Part shown: piece after piece, positions 1 to 9,424 of the stretch
Layout: each line of letters opens with the position of its first letter
Position numbering within the stretch: the first letter of the stretch is position 1
Assembly: GCF_025985425.1 (NCBI RefSeq)
Contig: NZ_CP094972.1
Location: 2,356,001-2,420,000 of the forward strand
DNA: 64,000 nt
Direction of reading: 5' to 3'
Origin: Entomomonas sp. E2T0
Lineage (GTDB): Bacteria > Pseudomonadota > Gammaproteobacteria > Pseudomonadales > Pseudomonadaceae
Made by a program: the position numbers and the translations under genes
The notes under the pieces: model-generated
Database searches by the model: none
What the model saw: the letters and a program-made list of their open reading frames with translations, nothing else
Told to the model about the DNA's origin: nothing

Positions 1-2
1 TT

Positions 3-1253
3 ATCTATTGTTCGTCTATCTATGAATTAATTCAAAAAAATTATGTTAATCTGAAGCGTTATCTACAAGAACCTCTTAATTTATTTGAGTCCAATCATTT
101 GACTCCGAATACTCCCGTTATTAGTTATAGTATTAGAGATGGAGATTGGGGAGCGTTTGTTGGAATTCATGGTAAAGTAATAGCAGATATCTTACAGACA
201 TCTGAATTTCAAAAAGAAAGTTTTATTATTATTAATAATAAGTTGATAGGTGCAGATAATACTGTATCAGTAATTGAAGATTCTAAAGTGCAGGAATGGC
301 TGGGTTTTCATTCTAATAAATATCCGTTTAAAGTTATGGTAAATTATATTGCTATCAAAAGTAATTACCAAACTATTCAATCTTTTATTATATTAACAAT
401 AGCATTGTTAATATTGGGCATTATTGTACTTCTTTATATAGCAATGACTGCAGCCAAGCGAGAGTTCAAACGGGCTATTTTAGACAATGAGTTGGTTCCT
501 TATTATCAATTAATTATTTCTACAGCGGACTATCGATGGCATGGCCTTGAAGTACTAACAAGGTGGCAACACCCAAAACATGGTTTAATTACACCCAATA
601 AATTTATTGGTTTAGCGGAGCGTACTAAACTTATTATTCCTATGACAAAAGGCCTTATGGAAAGAGTAGCAAATGAATTAACGCCTTATGTTTTTTCTCT
701 CCCTAAACCATTTTATGTTAGTTTCAATATTCATGCTTCTCATCTAGATGATCCCGATTTATTAACTGACTGCCAACAGTTTTTAGCTAGATTTCCAGCT
801 GATACAATCAAACTAGTATTAGAATTAACTGAAGGTCAATTTGTTAAATCATCTGATAAATTAGACAAATTAATAGATAAATTTCATGAAATAGGTGTTT
901 CTATCTCAATAGATGACTTTGGAACAGGCTATTCTAATTTGGGGTATTTGCAGAAATATAAAATTGATAATTTAAAAATTGATAGAATGTTTGTATCAAC
1001 TATTTATAAAAAATATTCAGCTACTTATTTGCTTGATACCATTATTAGTTTAGCTAAAAATATGGAGATGGATATTGTAGCAGAAGGTGTTGAAACAGTA
1101 GACCAATTATATTATTTGAGTAATCAAGGGGTAGAGTATATTCAGGGGTTTTTATTTAGTAGACCTTCACCTATAGAATATACAATTAAATCCTTGCTTA
1201 AACCTTATAATGCTCCTTTGCCATATCAACAGTTTTCAATGTTTAGTGAGTAG
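3..1253 (+). CDS. CSS-motif EAL-domain cyclic-di-GMP phosphodiesterase (5' end outside window)
   Basis: The reading frame is open from the first complete codon of the window, so the gene begins upstream. The first visible residues contain Cys-Ser-Ser, the signature of the periplasmic CSS redox-sensing domain. A single transmembrane helix follows (codons near 380-460), then a cytoplasmic EAL domain. The EAL domain carries the glutamate motif (EVL in place of EAL, followed by TRW), SFNI, LELTEG, DDFGTGYSNLGYL, LKIDRMFV, AEGVET and YIQGFLFSRP, so the metal- and substrate-binding residues of an active c-di-GMP hydrolase appear intact. By family, the enzyme would linearise c-di-GMP and be controlled by periplasmic thiol state. 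Only one cysteine is visible in the periplasmic part; the partner could lie upstream. Confidence 0.88.
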   Translation: MYCSSIYELIQKNYVNLKRYLQEPLNLFESNHLTPNTPVISYSIRDGDWGAFVGIHGKVIADILQTSEFQKESFIIINNKLIGADNTVSVIEDSKVQEWLGFHSNKYPFKVMVNYIAIKSNYQTIQSFIILTIALLILGIIVLLYIAMTAAKREFKRAILDNELVPYYQLIISTADYRWHGLEVLTRWQHPKHGLITPNKFIGLAERTKLIIPMTKGLMERVANELTPYVFSLPKPFYVSFNIHASHLDDPDLLTDCQQFLARFPADTIKLVLELTEGQFVKSSDKLDKLIDKFHEIGVSISIDDFGTGYSNLGYLQKYKIDNLKIDRMFVSTIYKKYSATYLLDTIISLAKNMEMDIVAEGVETVDQLYYLSNQGVEYIQGFLFSRPSPIEYTIKSLLKPYNAPLPYQQFSMFSE

Positions 1254-1276
1254 CTTGTCACTTGTAAACAGTAAAA

Positions 1277-2020
1277 TCATTGTACGGGTAAGAAAGTTAA
1301 GAATAGCAAATTATGTACATAGTTGGTGCCAACACGTCGATAACGTTCATCTAGCATAGCTGAAACTAAATCTAAGCGAGCAGTTATTTTGGCTAGTTCA
1401 ATGGCAAAACTTAAATTATAGCCTGTAGCAGATATCTCATTAGAGATAAGCAATGGTTTACCATCTAAACTTTTACGTTGTTTAAGCATCCATTGGGCAA
1501 TTTCTACATTACGAGCAGCATTAAATATATGTTCAGCATCAACAACATCAGACAAATAAAATTTTGTATGGTCGCCATGGGCAACAATAATCATTGTAGC
1601 CAAACCATAAATTAAAGCACCTGCTCGGTCACCTGTATAATTTGGATCTAGGGCAACATACAGTGCATCAATACTTGTTTTATTATCTAGGCCTGGTAGA
1701 AATTTATCATGTTCTATAGCATCAAATACTACTTTTCTAGCCTGCTCTAAGGAGTTGGCTGTTTTTCGCCATTCTTGAGGGTTGCGTTTATAAAATTTTT
1801 CTAATAAAACATAAAGGGCATGCAAGTTATTACGCATGGCTATAGTAGTTACACGGTTAGCATCTGTTTGTAATAATTCACCAGCAGCTACATTACTATG
1901 GTTGGTAACAATTTCTTGTCGATCAAGATCAGCATCACTGAAATTAGTTTGACAGGCCGTTAAAGCTAGTAAAAACATTACTATAAAAGGATACTGGATA
2001 AACTTTCTAGAAAAATACAT
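1277..2020 (-). CDS. Predicted lipoprotein of unknown function
   Basis: This 247-residue protein begins with a short basic stretch, a hydrophobic core and a lipobox ending LTAC, so Cys23 should be lipidated and the protein anchored in the envelope. The rest is mainly helical-looking and soluble, with no catalytic motif that I recognise. It lies convergent to the EAL phosphodiesterase with a 23-base gap, in which I see no strong terminator. The start codon is the only ATG giving a complete signal sequence. I recognise no characterised family; a conserved hypothetical lipoprotein is the safest label. Confidence 0.72.
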   Translation of the reverse strand: MYFSRKFIQYPFIVMFLLALTACQTNFSDADLDRQEIVTNHSNVAAGELLQTDANRVTTIAMRNNLHALYVLLEKFYKRNPQEWRKTANSLEQARKVVFDAIEHDKFLPGLDNKTSIDALYVALDPNYTGDRAGALIYGLATMIIVAHGDHTKFYLSDVVDAEHIFNAARNVEIAQWMLKQRKSLDGKPLLISNEISATGYNLSFAIELAKITARLDLVSAMLDERYRRVGTNYVHNLLFLTFLPVQ

Positions 2021-2205
2021 TAGCTATTTTAATTAATTCCATATGATTTCTAATGTATTATAAAGCGCTCAGCCTTTTTTTAAAGTTATTAGTGATAAAA
2101 AATTTATTAAAATCAATAGATGATAAGAAATTATAAAAAATTAGAGCTCAATAACCTTAGCTAAGTGTTTTTCGTTAAACGAGAGTTAATTCAGTGATTT
2201 TTTAT

Positions 2206-2763
2206 TCAATATGATTCTTTTTTTTCTGTAATGTACAAATAAGTAAAAAGTAATCCAAGAAAGAAGTACACAACAGCATTTTTACGTTTATTGTTATAAG
2301 GACTAGAACTATCAGATATAACAGCAATATAGTTTAATGGTAGATTGATATTAGGGTTATCAGGATCAAATTTAATTTTTTCTTTAAATATTCCTCCTCT
2401 ATTGATTTTTGCATTGGGTAACCAAACCACTCCTCCACGAAAAACATTCGCTTCTCCATAAACTTCAATATTGTTATGATAGGTAATATTATTAACAGTA
2501 AAAGTATATTTGTAATAATAAGTAAGTGGTGCAGAGAAGAAGGTTCTACTTTGAGGGGTGCTTGTATTAATATATTCTATTTCACCGTCAACAATACAAC
2601 TTTCAGAATTACAATCAAGTTCTGTTAAAAGTTGCGCATCTGTTTTCATTCTACCATACACAATTTTTTCTTCTTGATGGGTACTATAATAAACCCAGAT
2701 AGGTGCTATGAAAAAAAATAATATGCATACTTTTATTATTAAAGATTTAAAATTTTTTGGCAT
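2206..2763 (-). CDS. Hypothetical membrane protein with two terminal transmembrane helices
   Basis: The 185-residue product has an N-terminal hydrophobic segment (about residues 10-26), an extracytoplasmic middle region of about 125 residues, and a second hydrophobic segment near the C-terminus (FFLGLLFTYLYI) followed by a basic tail. The middle has alternating beta-type sequence and an F-D-P-D-N-P element that resembles the DUF3592 pattern; this is a weak impression, not an assignment. It has two cysteines ten residues or fewer apart in the extracytoplasmic part. It is monocistronic and divergent from pstS. Function unknown. Confidence 0.6.
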   Translation of the reverse strand: MPKNFKSLIIKVCILFFFIAPIWVYYSTHQEEKIVYGRMKTDAQLLTELDCNSESCIVDGEIEYINTSTPQSRTFFSAPLTYYYKYTFTVNNITYHNNIEVYGEANVFRGGVVWLPNAKINRGGIFKEKIKFDPDNPNINLPLNYIAVISDSSSPYNNKRKNAVVYFFLGLLFTYLYITEKKESY

Positions 2764-2905
2764 AGATTATTATTAAATTCCATATTATCGACTGATAGTA
2801 ACATGAGCATAAATTTTTTACAATAATTTACAAAATAGCTATTAATATAGTGGTGGATATTAAAAGTACAGGAGGATATTTCTAACAAAAAATAATTTTA
2901 CAGTT

Positions 2906-2934
2906 GTGTCATAAAACTGTCACAAAACTTTGTC
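2906..2934 (+). promoter_or_regulatory. Pho box (PhoB binding site) of the pst operon
   Basis: Upstream of pstS lie GTGTCAT (2906-2912), four A residues, CTGTCAC (2917-2923), four A residues and the weaker CTTTGTC (2928-2934). Seven-base CTGTCAT-like units repeating every 11 bases are the classical PhoB recognition pattern. The site ends 35 bases before the pstS start codon, where it could replace the -35 element. No strong -10 element stands out; CATAAC at 2943-2948 is one option. Confidence 0.8.
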
Positions 2935-2969
2935 ATGATACGCATAACTTAATAATAAAGGTGAGTATT

Positions 2970-4004
2970 ATGCGCTTAACATCGATCTTAAAAACACTTG
3001 GTTTAGCCTCTTTGTTAGTTGCTTTACCTGTGGCCGCACAAGATATTACAGGTGCAGGAGCCTCTTTCCCTGCACCTGTTTATGCAAAGTGGGCAGATAG
3101 TTATTATAAAGAAACAGGTAATCGCGTTAATTATCAATCAATAGGTTCCAGTGCAGGTGTTAAACAAATATTAGCTAAAACCGTTGATTTTGGTGCTTCT
3201 GATGCCCCATTAACTGATGAAAACTTAGCTAAAGAGGGTTTAATACAGTTTCCTACCGTAATTGGTGGTGTGGTGCCTGTTATCAATGTTAAAGGCATTA
3301 AAGAAGGACAGTTAAAATTAACAGGCGAAGTATTAGCTGATATTTATTTAGGAAAAATTACCCAATGGAATGATGAAGCTATTAAAAACTTGAATCCTAG
3401 CCTTGATTTACCTAATGCCAAAATTACGGTAGTGCGTCGTGCGGATGGTTCAGGTACCAGCTTTGTATTTACTTCTTACCTAGCTAAAGTAAGTACAGGC
3501 TGGAAAGATCAAGTAGGGGCTGGCGCAGCCGTTAAATGGCCTGTAGGTGTGGGTGGTAAAGGTAATGAGGGGGTCTCTGCTTTTGTTATGCGTTTAGCTA
3601 ACTCTATTGGTTATGTGGAATATGCCTATGCTAAACAAAATAAAATGGCTTATGTGGCTTTAAAAAATGCGGCTGGTAACTTTGTAGTTCCTAGTGATGA
3701 TGCCTTTAAAGCTGCTGCTGAAGGTATTGATTGGGAAAAAACCTTTGCTCAAGATATGACTAATGCAGCAGGGGATCAAGCATGGCCTTTATCAACAGCA
3801 ACTTATATCATCCTTTATCAACAAACTAATAAACCAGCACAAACAGCGGCAGCTTTAAAATTCTTTAACTGGGCATTAGAAAAAGGTGATGCTGCTTCTG
3901 CCGAGTTAGATTATGTGGCTTTCCCAGAAACAGTGAAGAAAACAATTCGTAATAGTTGGTCTAAGATAGTTGATAGTAATGGTACAGCAATTAATTATAA
4001 GTAG
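2970..4004 (+). CDS. pstS: Phosphate ABC transporter periplasmic substrate-binding protein PstS
   Basis: PstS captures inorganic phosphate in the periplasm and delivers it to PstCA. The 344-residue protein has a Sec signal peptide (cleavage near residue 23, after ALPVAA) and the phosphate-pocket segments [30 protein letters not shown] and [11 protein letters not shown]. The frame extends back to 2904, but I choose ATG 2970 because AAAGGTGAG precedes it at normal distance and the signal peptide starts there; the longer form would overlap the Pho box. It is the first gene of a seven-gene operon and is probably induced by PhoB under phosphate starvation. Confidence 0.96.
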   Translation: MRLTSILKTLGLASLLVALPVAAQDITGAGASFPAPVYAKWADSYYKETGNRVNYQSIGSSAGVKQILAKTVDFGASDAPLTDENLAKEGLIQFPTVIGGVVPVINVKGIKEGQLKLTGEVLADIYLGKITQWNDEAIKNLNPSLDLPNAKITVVRRADGSGTSFVFTSYLAKVSTGWKDQVGAGAAVKWPVGVGGKGNEGVSAFVMRLANSIGYVEYAYAKQNKMAYVALKNAAGNFVVPSDDAFKAAAEGIDWEKTFAQDMTNAAGDQAWPLSTATYIILYQQTNKPAQTAAALKFFNWALEKGDAASAELDYVAFPETVKKTIRNSWSKIVDSNGTAINYK

Positions 4005-4033
4005 TCAGATTACTAAGGATTATTATATAAAAT

Positions 4034-4990
4034 ATGCAATCTTTTCCTAGTCGTAAGCATTCCCGTTATGGGGATGCTATCTTTGCAGGGCTGTTTCGTG
4101 GTGCTGCTATTTTAACTTTAGTCATGCTGGCAGGTATTATTATTTCCTTGATTATAGGCGCCATACCTGCGTTTAAAGAATTTGGTTTAAGTTTTATTTG
4201 GAGTAATGAGTGGGATCCTGTACAGGACAAGTATGGGGCACTGGTAATGATTTATGGTACGGTGGCCACTTCGCTTATCGCATTACTTATTGCTATTCCT
4301 GTTAGTTTTGGTATCGCTGTATTTCTTACCGAATTAGCACCTAATTGGTTAAAACAACCCTTAGGTACAGCTATTGAACTATTAGCGGCTATTCCTTCCA
4401 TTGTGTATGGTATGTGGGGGTTATTAGTCTTTGGACCTTTATTAGCTGAATATGTGCAAACACCCTTACAAAGTCTACTAGGTGATGTACCTTATTTAAA
4501 TGTTCTAGTATCAGGTTATCCTGTGGGAATAGGTATTTTTTCAGCAGGTATTATTCTTGCCATTATGATTATTCCCTTTATTGCCTCAGTGATGAGAGAT
4601 GTGTTTGAAGTAACGCCTCCATTATTAAAAGAGTCAGCCTATGGACTAGGTGCTACTACATGGGAAGTAATTAGAAATGTGGTATTTCCTTATACCAAGG
4701 CGGGTGTAGTTGGTGGAATTATGCTTGGTTTAGGTAGAGCATTAGGGGAAACCATGGCCGTTACCTTTATGATTGGTAATATGAACCAATTAGAGTCAGT
4801 GTCTTTATTTGAAGCAGCTAATAGTATCACTTCTGTATTGGCTAATGAGTTTGCTGAGGCAAGCCCAGGTTTACATCAAGCGTCATTAATTTATCTAGGT
4901 TTGATCTTATTCTTTATTACCTTCCTAGTACTTTCTTGTTCAAAGTTATTCTTAATGAAATTACAGAAAAATGAAGGAGGGCGTACATGA
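4034..4990 (+). CDS. pstC: Phosphate ABC transporter permease PstC
   Basis: This is an inner-membrane permease subunit that forms the phosphate channel with PstA. The 318-residue sequence has about six transmembrane segments and the cytoplasmic EAA-type loop ([20 protein letters not shown]) that contacts the PstB ATPase, followed by [12 protein letters not shown], typical of PstC. It starts 29 bases after pstS and its last four bases overlap the start of pstA, so translation is probably coupled. Confidence 0.95.
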   Translation: MQSFPSRKHSRYGDAIFAGLFRGAAILTLVMLAGIIISLIIGAIPAFKEFGLSFIWSNEWDPVQDKYGALVMIYGTVATSLIALLIAIPVSFGIAVFLTELAPNWLKQPLGTAIELLAAIPSIVYGMWGLLVFGPLLAEYVQTPLQSLLGDVPYLNVLVSGYPVGIGIFSAGIILAIMIIPFIASVMRDVFEVTPPLLKESAYGLGATTWEVIRNVVFPYTKAGVVGGIMLGLGRALGETMAVTFMIGNMNQLESVSLFEAANSITSVLANEFAEASPGLHQASLIYLGLILFFITFLVLSCSKLFLMKLQKNEGGRT

Positions 4991-5847
4991 GTTATTTTAG
5001 CCCTCAAAAAGTTAAACAACATAAACGTCGTAAATTTAAAAATCATATTGCCTTAGCTTTATCATTAATGGCTATGTTATTTGGGTTGTTTTGGCTAGCG
5101 TGGATATTATTTGAAACCATCTATTTAGGTGTTGGTGGCATTAATATAGCGGTATTTAGTGAAATGACCCCTCCGCCTAATGCAGAAACAGGTGGTTTAG
5201 CTAATGCCATTTGGGGTTCGTTCCTAATGGTATTAATGGCTACCTTAATAGGCACACCTATCGGTATTATGACAGGGGTTTATTTATGTGAGTACGGTGG
5301 TAAAGGGATTATTGCCAGCGTGACCCGTTTTATTAACGATATTTTATTATCAGCACCTTCCATTATCATTGGCCTTTTTGTTTATTCATTAATTGTACTA
5401 CCCTTTAAAGGTTTCTCTGGTTGGGCTGGTGTTGTGGCATTAGCATTGATTGTTGTACCAGTGGTAGTGAGAACTACTGAAAATATGTTAGCGCTTATTC
5501 CTAATTCATTGCGAGAGGCGGCTTATGCACTTGGGGCACCAAAGTGGAAAGTGGTATTAATGGTAACAATTAGGGCTGCTAGTGCCGGTATTATTACAGG
5601 CATATTGTTAGCTATTGCTCGTATTGCAGGTGAAACAGCCCCCTTATTATTTACTGCACTGTCTAATCAATTCTGGACCAGTGATTTATCTCAACCGATG
5701 GCAAGCTTACCTGTCACAATCTTTAAGTTTGCGATGAGTCCCTTTGAAAATTGGCAAAAATTAGCGTGGGCAGGAGTCTTTATTATTACCTTTGGCATAT
5801 TGATTCTCAATGTTACAGCACGTATTTTATTTAAGAAGAAAGGTTAA
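4987..5847 (+). CDS. pstA: Phosphate ABC transporter permease PstA
   Basis: This is the second permease subunit of the Pst system, 286 residues with a basic N-terminal cytoplasmic tail and about six transmembrane helices. The EAA-loop equivalent reads [17 protein letters not shown], and the [15 protein letters not shown] segment is characteristic of PstA. It overlaps pstC by an ATGA junction preceded by AAGGAGGG. pstB starts six bases after its stop codon. Confidence 0.95.
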   Translation: MSYFSPQKVKQHKRRKFKNHIALALSLMAMLFGLFWLAWILFETIYLGVGGINIAVFSEMTPPPNAETGGLANAIWGSFLMVLMATLIGTPIGIMTGVYLCEYGGKGIIASVTRFINDILLSAPSIIIGLFVYSLIVLPFKGFSGWAGVVALALIVVPVVVRTTENMLALIPNSLREAAYALGAPKWKVVLMVTIRAASAGIITGILLAIARIAGETAPLLFTALSNQFWTSDLSQPMASLPVTIFKFAMSPFENWQKLAWAGVFIITFGILILNVTARILFKKKG

Positions 5848-5853
5848 TTACTG

Positions 5854-6636
5854 ATGGTCAACAAACCACACAATGAAACAATTAAAACGAAATTAGCAAT
5901 TCGTGATTTAAATTTTTACTATGGTAAGTTTCATGCATTAAAAGGAATTAATTTAGATATTCCTGAGAAAAAAGTAACCGCATTTATTGGCCCATCAGGT
6001 TGTGGTAAATCAACTTTATTGCGTACCCTTAATCGAATGTTTGAGTTATACCCAGAGCAACGAGCCGAAGGTGAAATTTTAATTGATGGTGAAAATCTTT
6101 TAACCAGTAAAGAAGATGTAGCTTTAATTAGAGCGAGAATTGGTATGGTATTTCAAAAACCAACCCCTTTCCCTATGTCTATTTATAATAATATTGCTTT
6201 TGGCGTAAAACTATTTGAAAAGCTCTCTAATGCAGAAATGGATGACCGTGTAGAGTGGGCTTTAAATAAGGCAGCCTTATGGAATGAGGTAAAAGATAAA
6301 CTTCACCAAAATGGTGCTAGTTTATCTGGAGGTCAGCAACAGCGGTTGTGTATTGCCAGAGGTATTGCAATTAAGCCAGAGGTTTTACTACTAGATGAAC
6401 CATGTTCAGCCCTAGACCCTATCTCTACAGGTAAAATTGAAGAGCTTATTCATGAGTTAAAACAAGACTATACGGTGGCTATCGTAACCCATAATATGCA
6501 GCAAGCAGCACGTTGCTCCGACTATACCGCTTATATGTATTTAGGTGAGTTAGTTGAAGTGGGCGAAACAGAGCAATTATTTTTAAAACCCCAACGTCAA
6601 GAAACAGAAGACTATATTACTGGCCGTTTTGGTTAA
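5854..6636 (+). CDS. pstB: Phosphate ABC transporter ATP-binding protein PstB
   Basis: This is the ATPase subunit powering phosphate import. In 260 residues it carries Walker [10 protein letters not shown] (near residue 46), the Q-loop region [11 protein letters not shown], the ABC signature LSGGQQQR (near 157), Walker B LLLDEP (near 178) and the switch histidine in VTHN. The [11 protein letters not shown] segment is diagnostic of PstB. It sits between pstA and phoU in the operon. With PhoU and PhoR it should also take part in signalling phosphate status. Confidence 0.96.
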   Translation: MVNKPHNETIKTKLAIRDLNFYYGKFHALKGINLDIPEKKVTAFIGPSGCGKSTLLRTLNRMFELYPEQRAEGEILIDGENLLTSKEDVALIRARIGMVFQKPTPFPMSIYNNIAFGVKLFEKLSNAEMDDRVEWALNKAALWNEVKDKLHQNGASLSGGQQQRLCIARGIAIKPEVLLLDEPCSALDPISTGKIEELIHELKQDYTVAIVTHNMQQAARCSDYTAYMYLGELVEVGETEQLFLKPQRQETEDYITGRFG

Positions 6637-6649
6637 TAGGAAATAGATT

Positions 6650-7363
6650 ATGACTAATAAACATCTTTCAACCCAATTTGATGCAGAACTAAATAGCATC
6701 TCTACTCAGATTATGGAGTTGGGTGGGTTAGTTGAGTCACAAATGACTTTAGCCATTACTGCATTAACGAGTTTTGATATTGAAGTATCAGATAAAGTCA
6801 TTGAACTTGAGCATAAAGTAAACTCAATGGAAGTGGAAATTGATAAAAACTTAGTATCCATGATTGCCCGTCGTCAGCCAACTGCGCGTGATCTAAGGCT
6901 ATTAATGGCTATTTCTAAAACCACTAATAATTTAGAAAGAGCGGGTGATGAAGCTACCAAAATAGCGCGTATGGTCAAGTCAATTATTGAGCATGGCATC
7001 TCTAGAAACCTAATGGGTGCAGAGTTGCGCTTTATGGCCAATTTAGCACTAGATTTATTGCATAAATCATTAGATGCCTTTGCTCGACTAGATATTAAAA
7101 CCGCGCTTTATATTATGCGTAGTGATAATGAAATTGATGTGGAGTTTGGTGGTTTTACCCGTAAACTAATCACCTATATGATGGAAGATCCTCGCATGAT
7201 TTCTCCTAGCTTAGATCTACTGTTTATTGCGAAAGCTTTAGAGCGTATTGGTGATCATGCAAAAAATATAGCAGAGTTAATTATATATATCGTTAAGGGA
7301 GAAGATGTTAGGCATGTAGCCATGGAAGAAATTGAATCTATTACTAACAATTCAGAGGGTTAA
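6650..7363 (+). CDS. phoU: Phosphate signalling complex protein PhoU
   Basis: PhoU is a cytoplasmic negative regulator that links Pst transport activity to the PhoR kinase. The 237-residue helical protein contains two PhoU repeats, each with the metal-cluster motif type E/D-x-x-x-D (ERAGDEATKIA and ERIGDHAKNIAE). Start ATG 6650 follows TAGGAAAT. It lies 13 bases after pstB and two bases before phoB, so it is part of the same transcript. Confidence 0.95.
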   Translation: MTNKHLSTQFDAELNSISTQIMELGGLVESQMTLAITALTSFDIEVSDKVIELEHKVNSMEVEIDKNLVSMIARRQPTARDLRLLMAISKTTNNLERAGDEATKIARMVKSIIEHGISRNLMGAELRFMANLALDLLHKSLDAFARLDIKTALYIMRSDNEIDVEFGGFTRKLITYMMEDPRMISPSLDLLFIAKALERIGDHAKNIAELIIYIVKGEDVRHVAMEEIESITNNSEG

Positions 7364-7365
7364 CT

Positions 7366-8064
7366 ATGGCACGTATTTTAGTGGTTGAAGATGAACCTGC
7401 CATTGCAGAATTATTAGCTATTAACTTAAAGCATGCAGGTTTTGATTGTGTAGTAGTAGATGATGCAGATAGAGCACAACAGGAAGTGGATAGTATATTG
7501 CCTGACTTGGTATTACTTGATTGGATGTTGCCTGGACAAAGTGGTATATCTTTAGCAAGACGCTGGCGTAGTAATGAGCGGACAAAACAAATCCCTATTA
7601 TTATGCTAACCGCCCGTAGTGAAGAGTTAGATAAAGTACAAGGGTTAGATGCTGGTGCCGATGACTATGTAGTCAAACCTTTTTCTACCCAAGAATTATT
7701 GGCTAGAGTGCGTGCATTATTACGTCGTAAACTACCCGAAGTAAGTGCAGAGCGTGTATCATTAGCTGGACTAACCATAGACCCTGAATTATGGCAAATT
7801 GTCTATAAAGGGGAAGAGGTTAAGCTAGGCCCTACCGAATTTAAGTTATTAAACTATTTAATGCATTATCCTAATAGAGTACATAGTCGAGGCCAATTAT
7901 TAGATAAAGTATGGGGGCAACATGTATTTATTGAAGAGCGTACTGTTGATGTCCATATTAAACGCTTACGTGAAGGGTTAGCTATTGTTAAAGCCGATCA
8001 TTTAATAGAAACAGTAAGAGGGGCAGGATATCGTTTTAATGCGCCTAAAACTGAGAGTGAATAA
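7366..8064 (+). CDS. phoB: Phosphate regulon response regulator PhoB
   Basis: PhoB is an OmpR-family transcription factor that binds Pho boxes once phosphorylated by PhoR. The 232-residue protein has an N-terminal receiver domain with the acidic pair in VVEDEP, phospho-acceptor Asp near residue 52 (LLDWMLPG) and the conserved Lys in KPFS, followed by a winged-helix domain with VDVHIKRLRE and ETVRGAGYRF. Its stop overlaps the phoR start by one base. The Pho box in front of pstS implies that the operon makes its own activator. Confidence 0.95.
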   Translation: MARILVVEDEPAIAELLAINLKHAGFDCVVVDDADRAQQEVDSILPDLVLLDWMLPGQSGISLARRWRSNERTKQIPIIMLTARSEELDKVQGLDAGADDYVVKPFSTQELLARVRALLRRKLPEVSAERVSLAGLTIDPELWQIVYKGEEVKLGPTEFKLLNYLMHYPNRVHSRGQLLDKVWGQHVFIEERTVDVHIKRLREGLAIVKADHLIETVRGAGYRFNAPKTESE

Positions 8065-9395
8065 TGAGTTTTTATAAACCACTGTTTTGGTTATTAATCT
8101 ATATTATTGTAGCGGTATTTATTGATGTCTATTTGGGCGCTCATTTGGCAAACCCAATTATTGTAGTTATAGGCATCTTTGTTTTTGTTATTGGTTGGTT
8201 ATGGTTTAATAAAAAACAATTTAATCTTTTAATTAGTTGGTTAAAGCAAGGTGCTAAAAATAAAGACCAATATCATTTTGCTGGTAATTGTAAAGAAATA
8301 GCAGATTATGTTGAGCGTTTATTAAAACAACGGGATCAGGAAAACCAACATAGCACAGATCAATTAAATAAGTTATTAGGCGCTATTCAAGTTTCACCTA
8401 ATGGGGTGTTATTACTCGATCAAGACTATAAAATTGAATGGTGTAATGCCACCGCTGCACAACACTTTAGTTTAGATTCTGAGTTAGACTTACAACAGCA
8501 TATTACTAATTTAGTAAGAGATCCTAAATTTATCGCTTATTTAGAAAGTAATAACTATCAGAAACCTTTAAAGCTAGCATTAGGCCATGATGAAGGGCAA
8601 AAACTATTAATCCAATTGCATCCCTATGATGAAGGGCGCTTACTGCTACTAACCAATGATATTACTCAATTAGAGCGTGTTGAACGAATGCGGCGTAATT
8701 TTGTGGCGGATGTATCACATGAGATTAGAACGCCCTTAACTGTACTAAGTGGCTTTATTGAGACGATTCAGAATTTGCCATTAGATGAGGCTGAGCGTAA
8801 ACACTATTTAGATTTAATGCAACAACAAGGTGACCGTATGCAGTCACTGGTTAACGATTTATTAACCTTAGCTCGTTTAGAAGATAGCCCGCCACCACCT
8901 ATGGATCAATGGGTGTCTGTAAAAAGTATCTTAGAGCATACGAAAAATACTGTACAAGAATTATCAGCAGGTCAGCATAAGATTACCGTTAACAGTTTTG
9001 ATAATGTTGCCATTGCAGGTATTGAATCTGAGCTTATTAGTGGGGTAGCTAATATTGCTGTTAATGCGGTACGTTATACCAAACAAGGTGGTAATATTGA
9101 TATTAGTTTTAAACTGATTGATGGCGAAGGTGTGTTTCAAGTTAAAGATTCAGGTCAGGGAATTCCCGCACAGCATATTAAAAACTTAACCCAACGTTTT
9201 TACCGTGTGGATAAAAGTCGTTCTCGTGATACTGGGGGAACAGGGTTAGGCTTGTCGATTGTAAAGCATATTGTGTTACGACATGGTGGACGTTTAGATA
9301 TTAAAAGCATAGAAGGCAAAGGCTCTAGCTTTAGTCTAGTTTTTCCAACTAATAGAATTAAGCAACTAGAATCACAAAATAGCCAAGCTGGTTAA
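8064..9395 (+). CDS. phoR: Phosphate regulon sensor histidine kinase PhoR
   Basis: This is a membrane histidine kinase/phosphatase that controls PhoB. The 443-residue protein has two N-terminal transmembrane helices with almost no periplasmic loop, a linker and PAS domain (about residues 95-200), a HisKA domain with DVSHEIRTPL (His near 219) and a HATPase domain with an N box (NIAVNAVRYT), DSGQGIP and GGTGLGLSIVKHI. Such small periplasmic exposure is typical of PhoR, which senses Pst/PhoU rather than phosphate directly. It is the last gene of the operon and a hairpin terminator follows. Confidence 0.94.
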   Translation: MSFYKPLFWLLIYIIVAVFIDVYLGAHLANPIIVVIGIFVFVIGWLWFNKKQFNLLISWLKQGAKNKDQYHFAGNCKEIADYVERLLKQRDQENQHSTDQLNKLLGAIQVSPNGVLLLDQDYKIEWCNATAAQHFSLDSELDLQQHITNLVRDPKFIAYLESNNYQKPLKLALGHDEGQKLLIQLHPYDEGRLLLLTNDITQLERVERMRRNFVADVSHEIRTPLTVLSGFIETIQNLPLDEAERKHYLDLMQQQGDRMQSLVNDLLTLARLEDSPPPPMDQWVSVKSILEHTKNTVQELSAGQHKITVNSFDNVAIAGIESELISGVANIAVNAVRYTKQGGNIDISFKLIDGEGVFQVKDSGQGIPAQHIKNLTQRFYRVDKSRSRDTGGTGLGLSIVKHIVLRHGGRLDIKSIEGKGSSFSLVFPTNRIKQLESQNSQAG

Positions 9396-9420
9396 TGATA
9401 ATTCACTAACCAGCTTTTTA
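9385..9420 (+). terminator. Rho-independent terminator after phoR
   Basis: A ten-base stem, AAGCTGGTTA with TAACCAGCTT, encloses a 12-base loop and runs into a short T tract. The left arm includes the phoR stop codon. It closes the pst-pho operon before the convergent lactate dehydrogenase gene. Confidence 0.78.
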
Positions 9421-9424
9421 TGCT

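Noticed and set aside
2904-2969. Longer N-terminus for PstS
   Set aside because: The extension overlaps the Pho box, lacks a ribosome site and would bury the signal peptide inside the protein.
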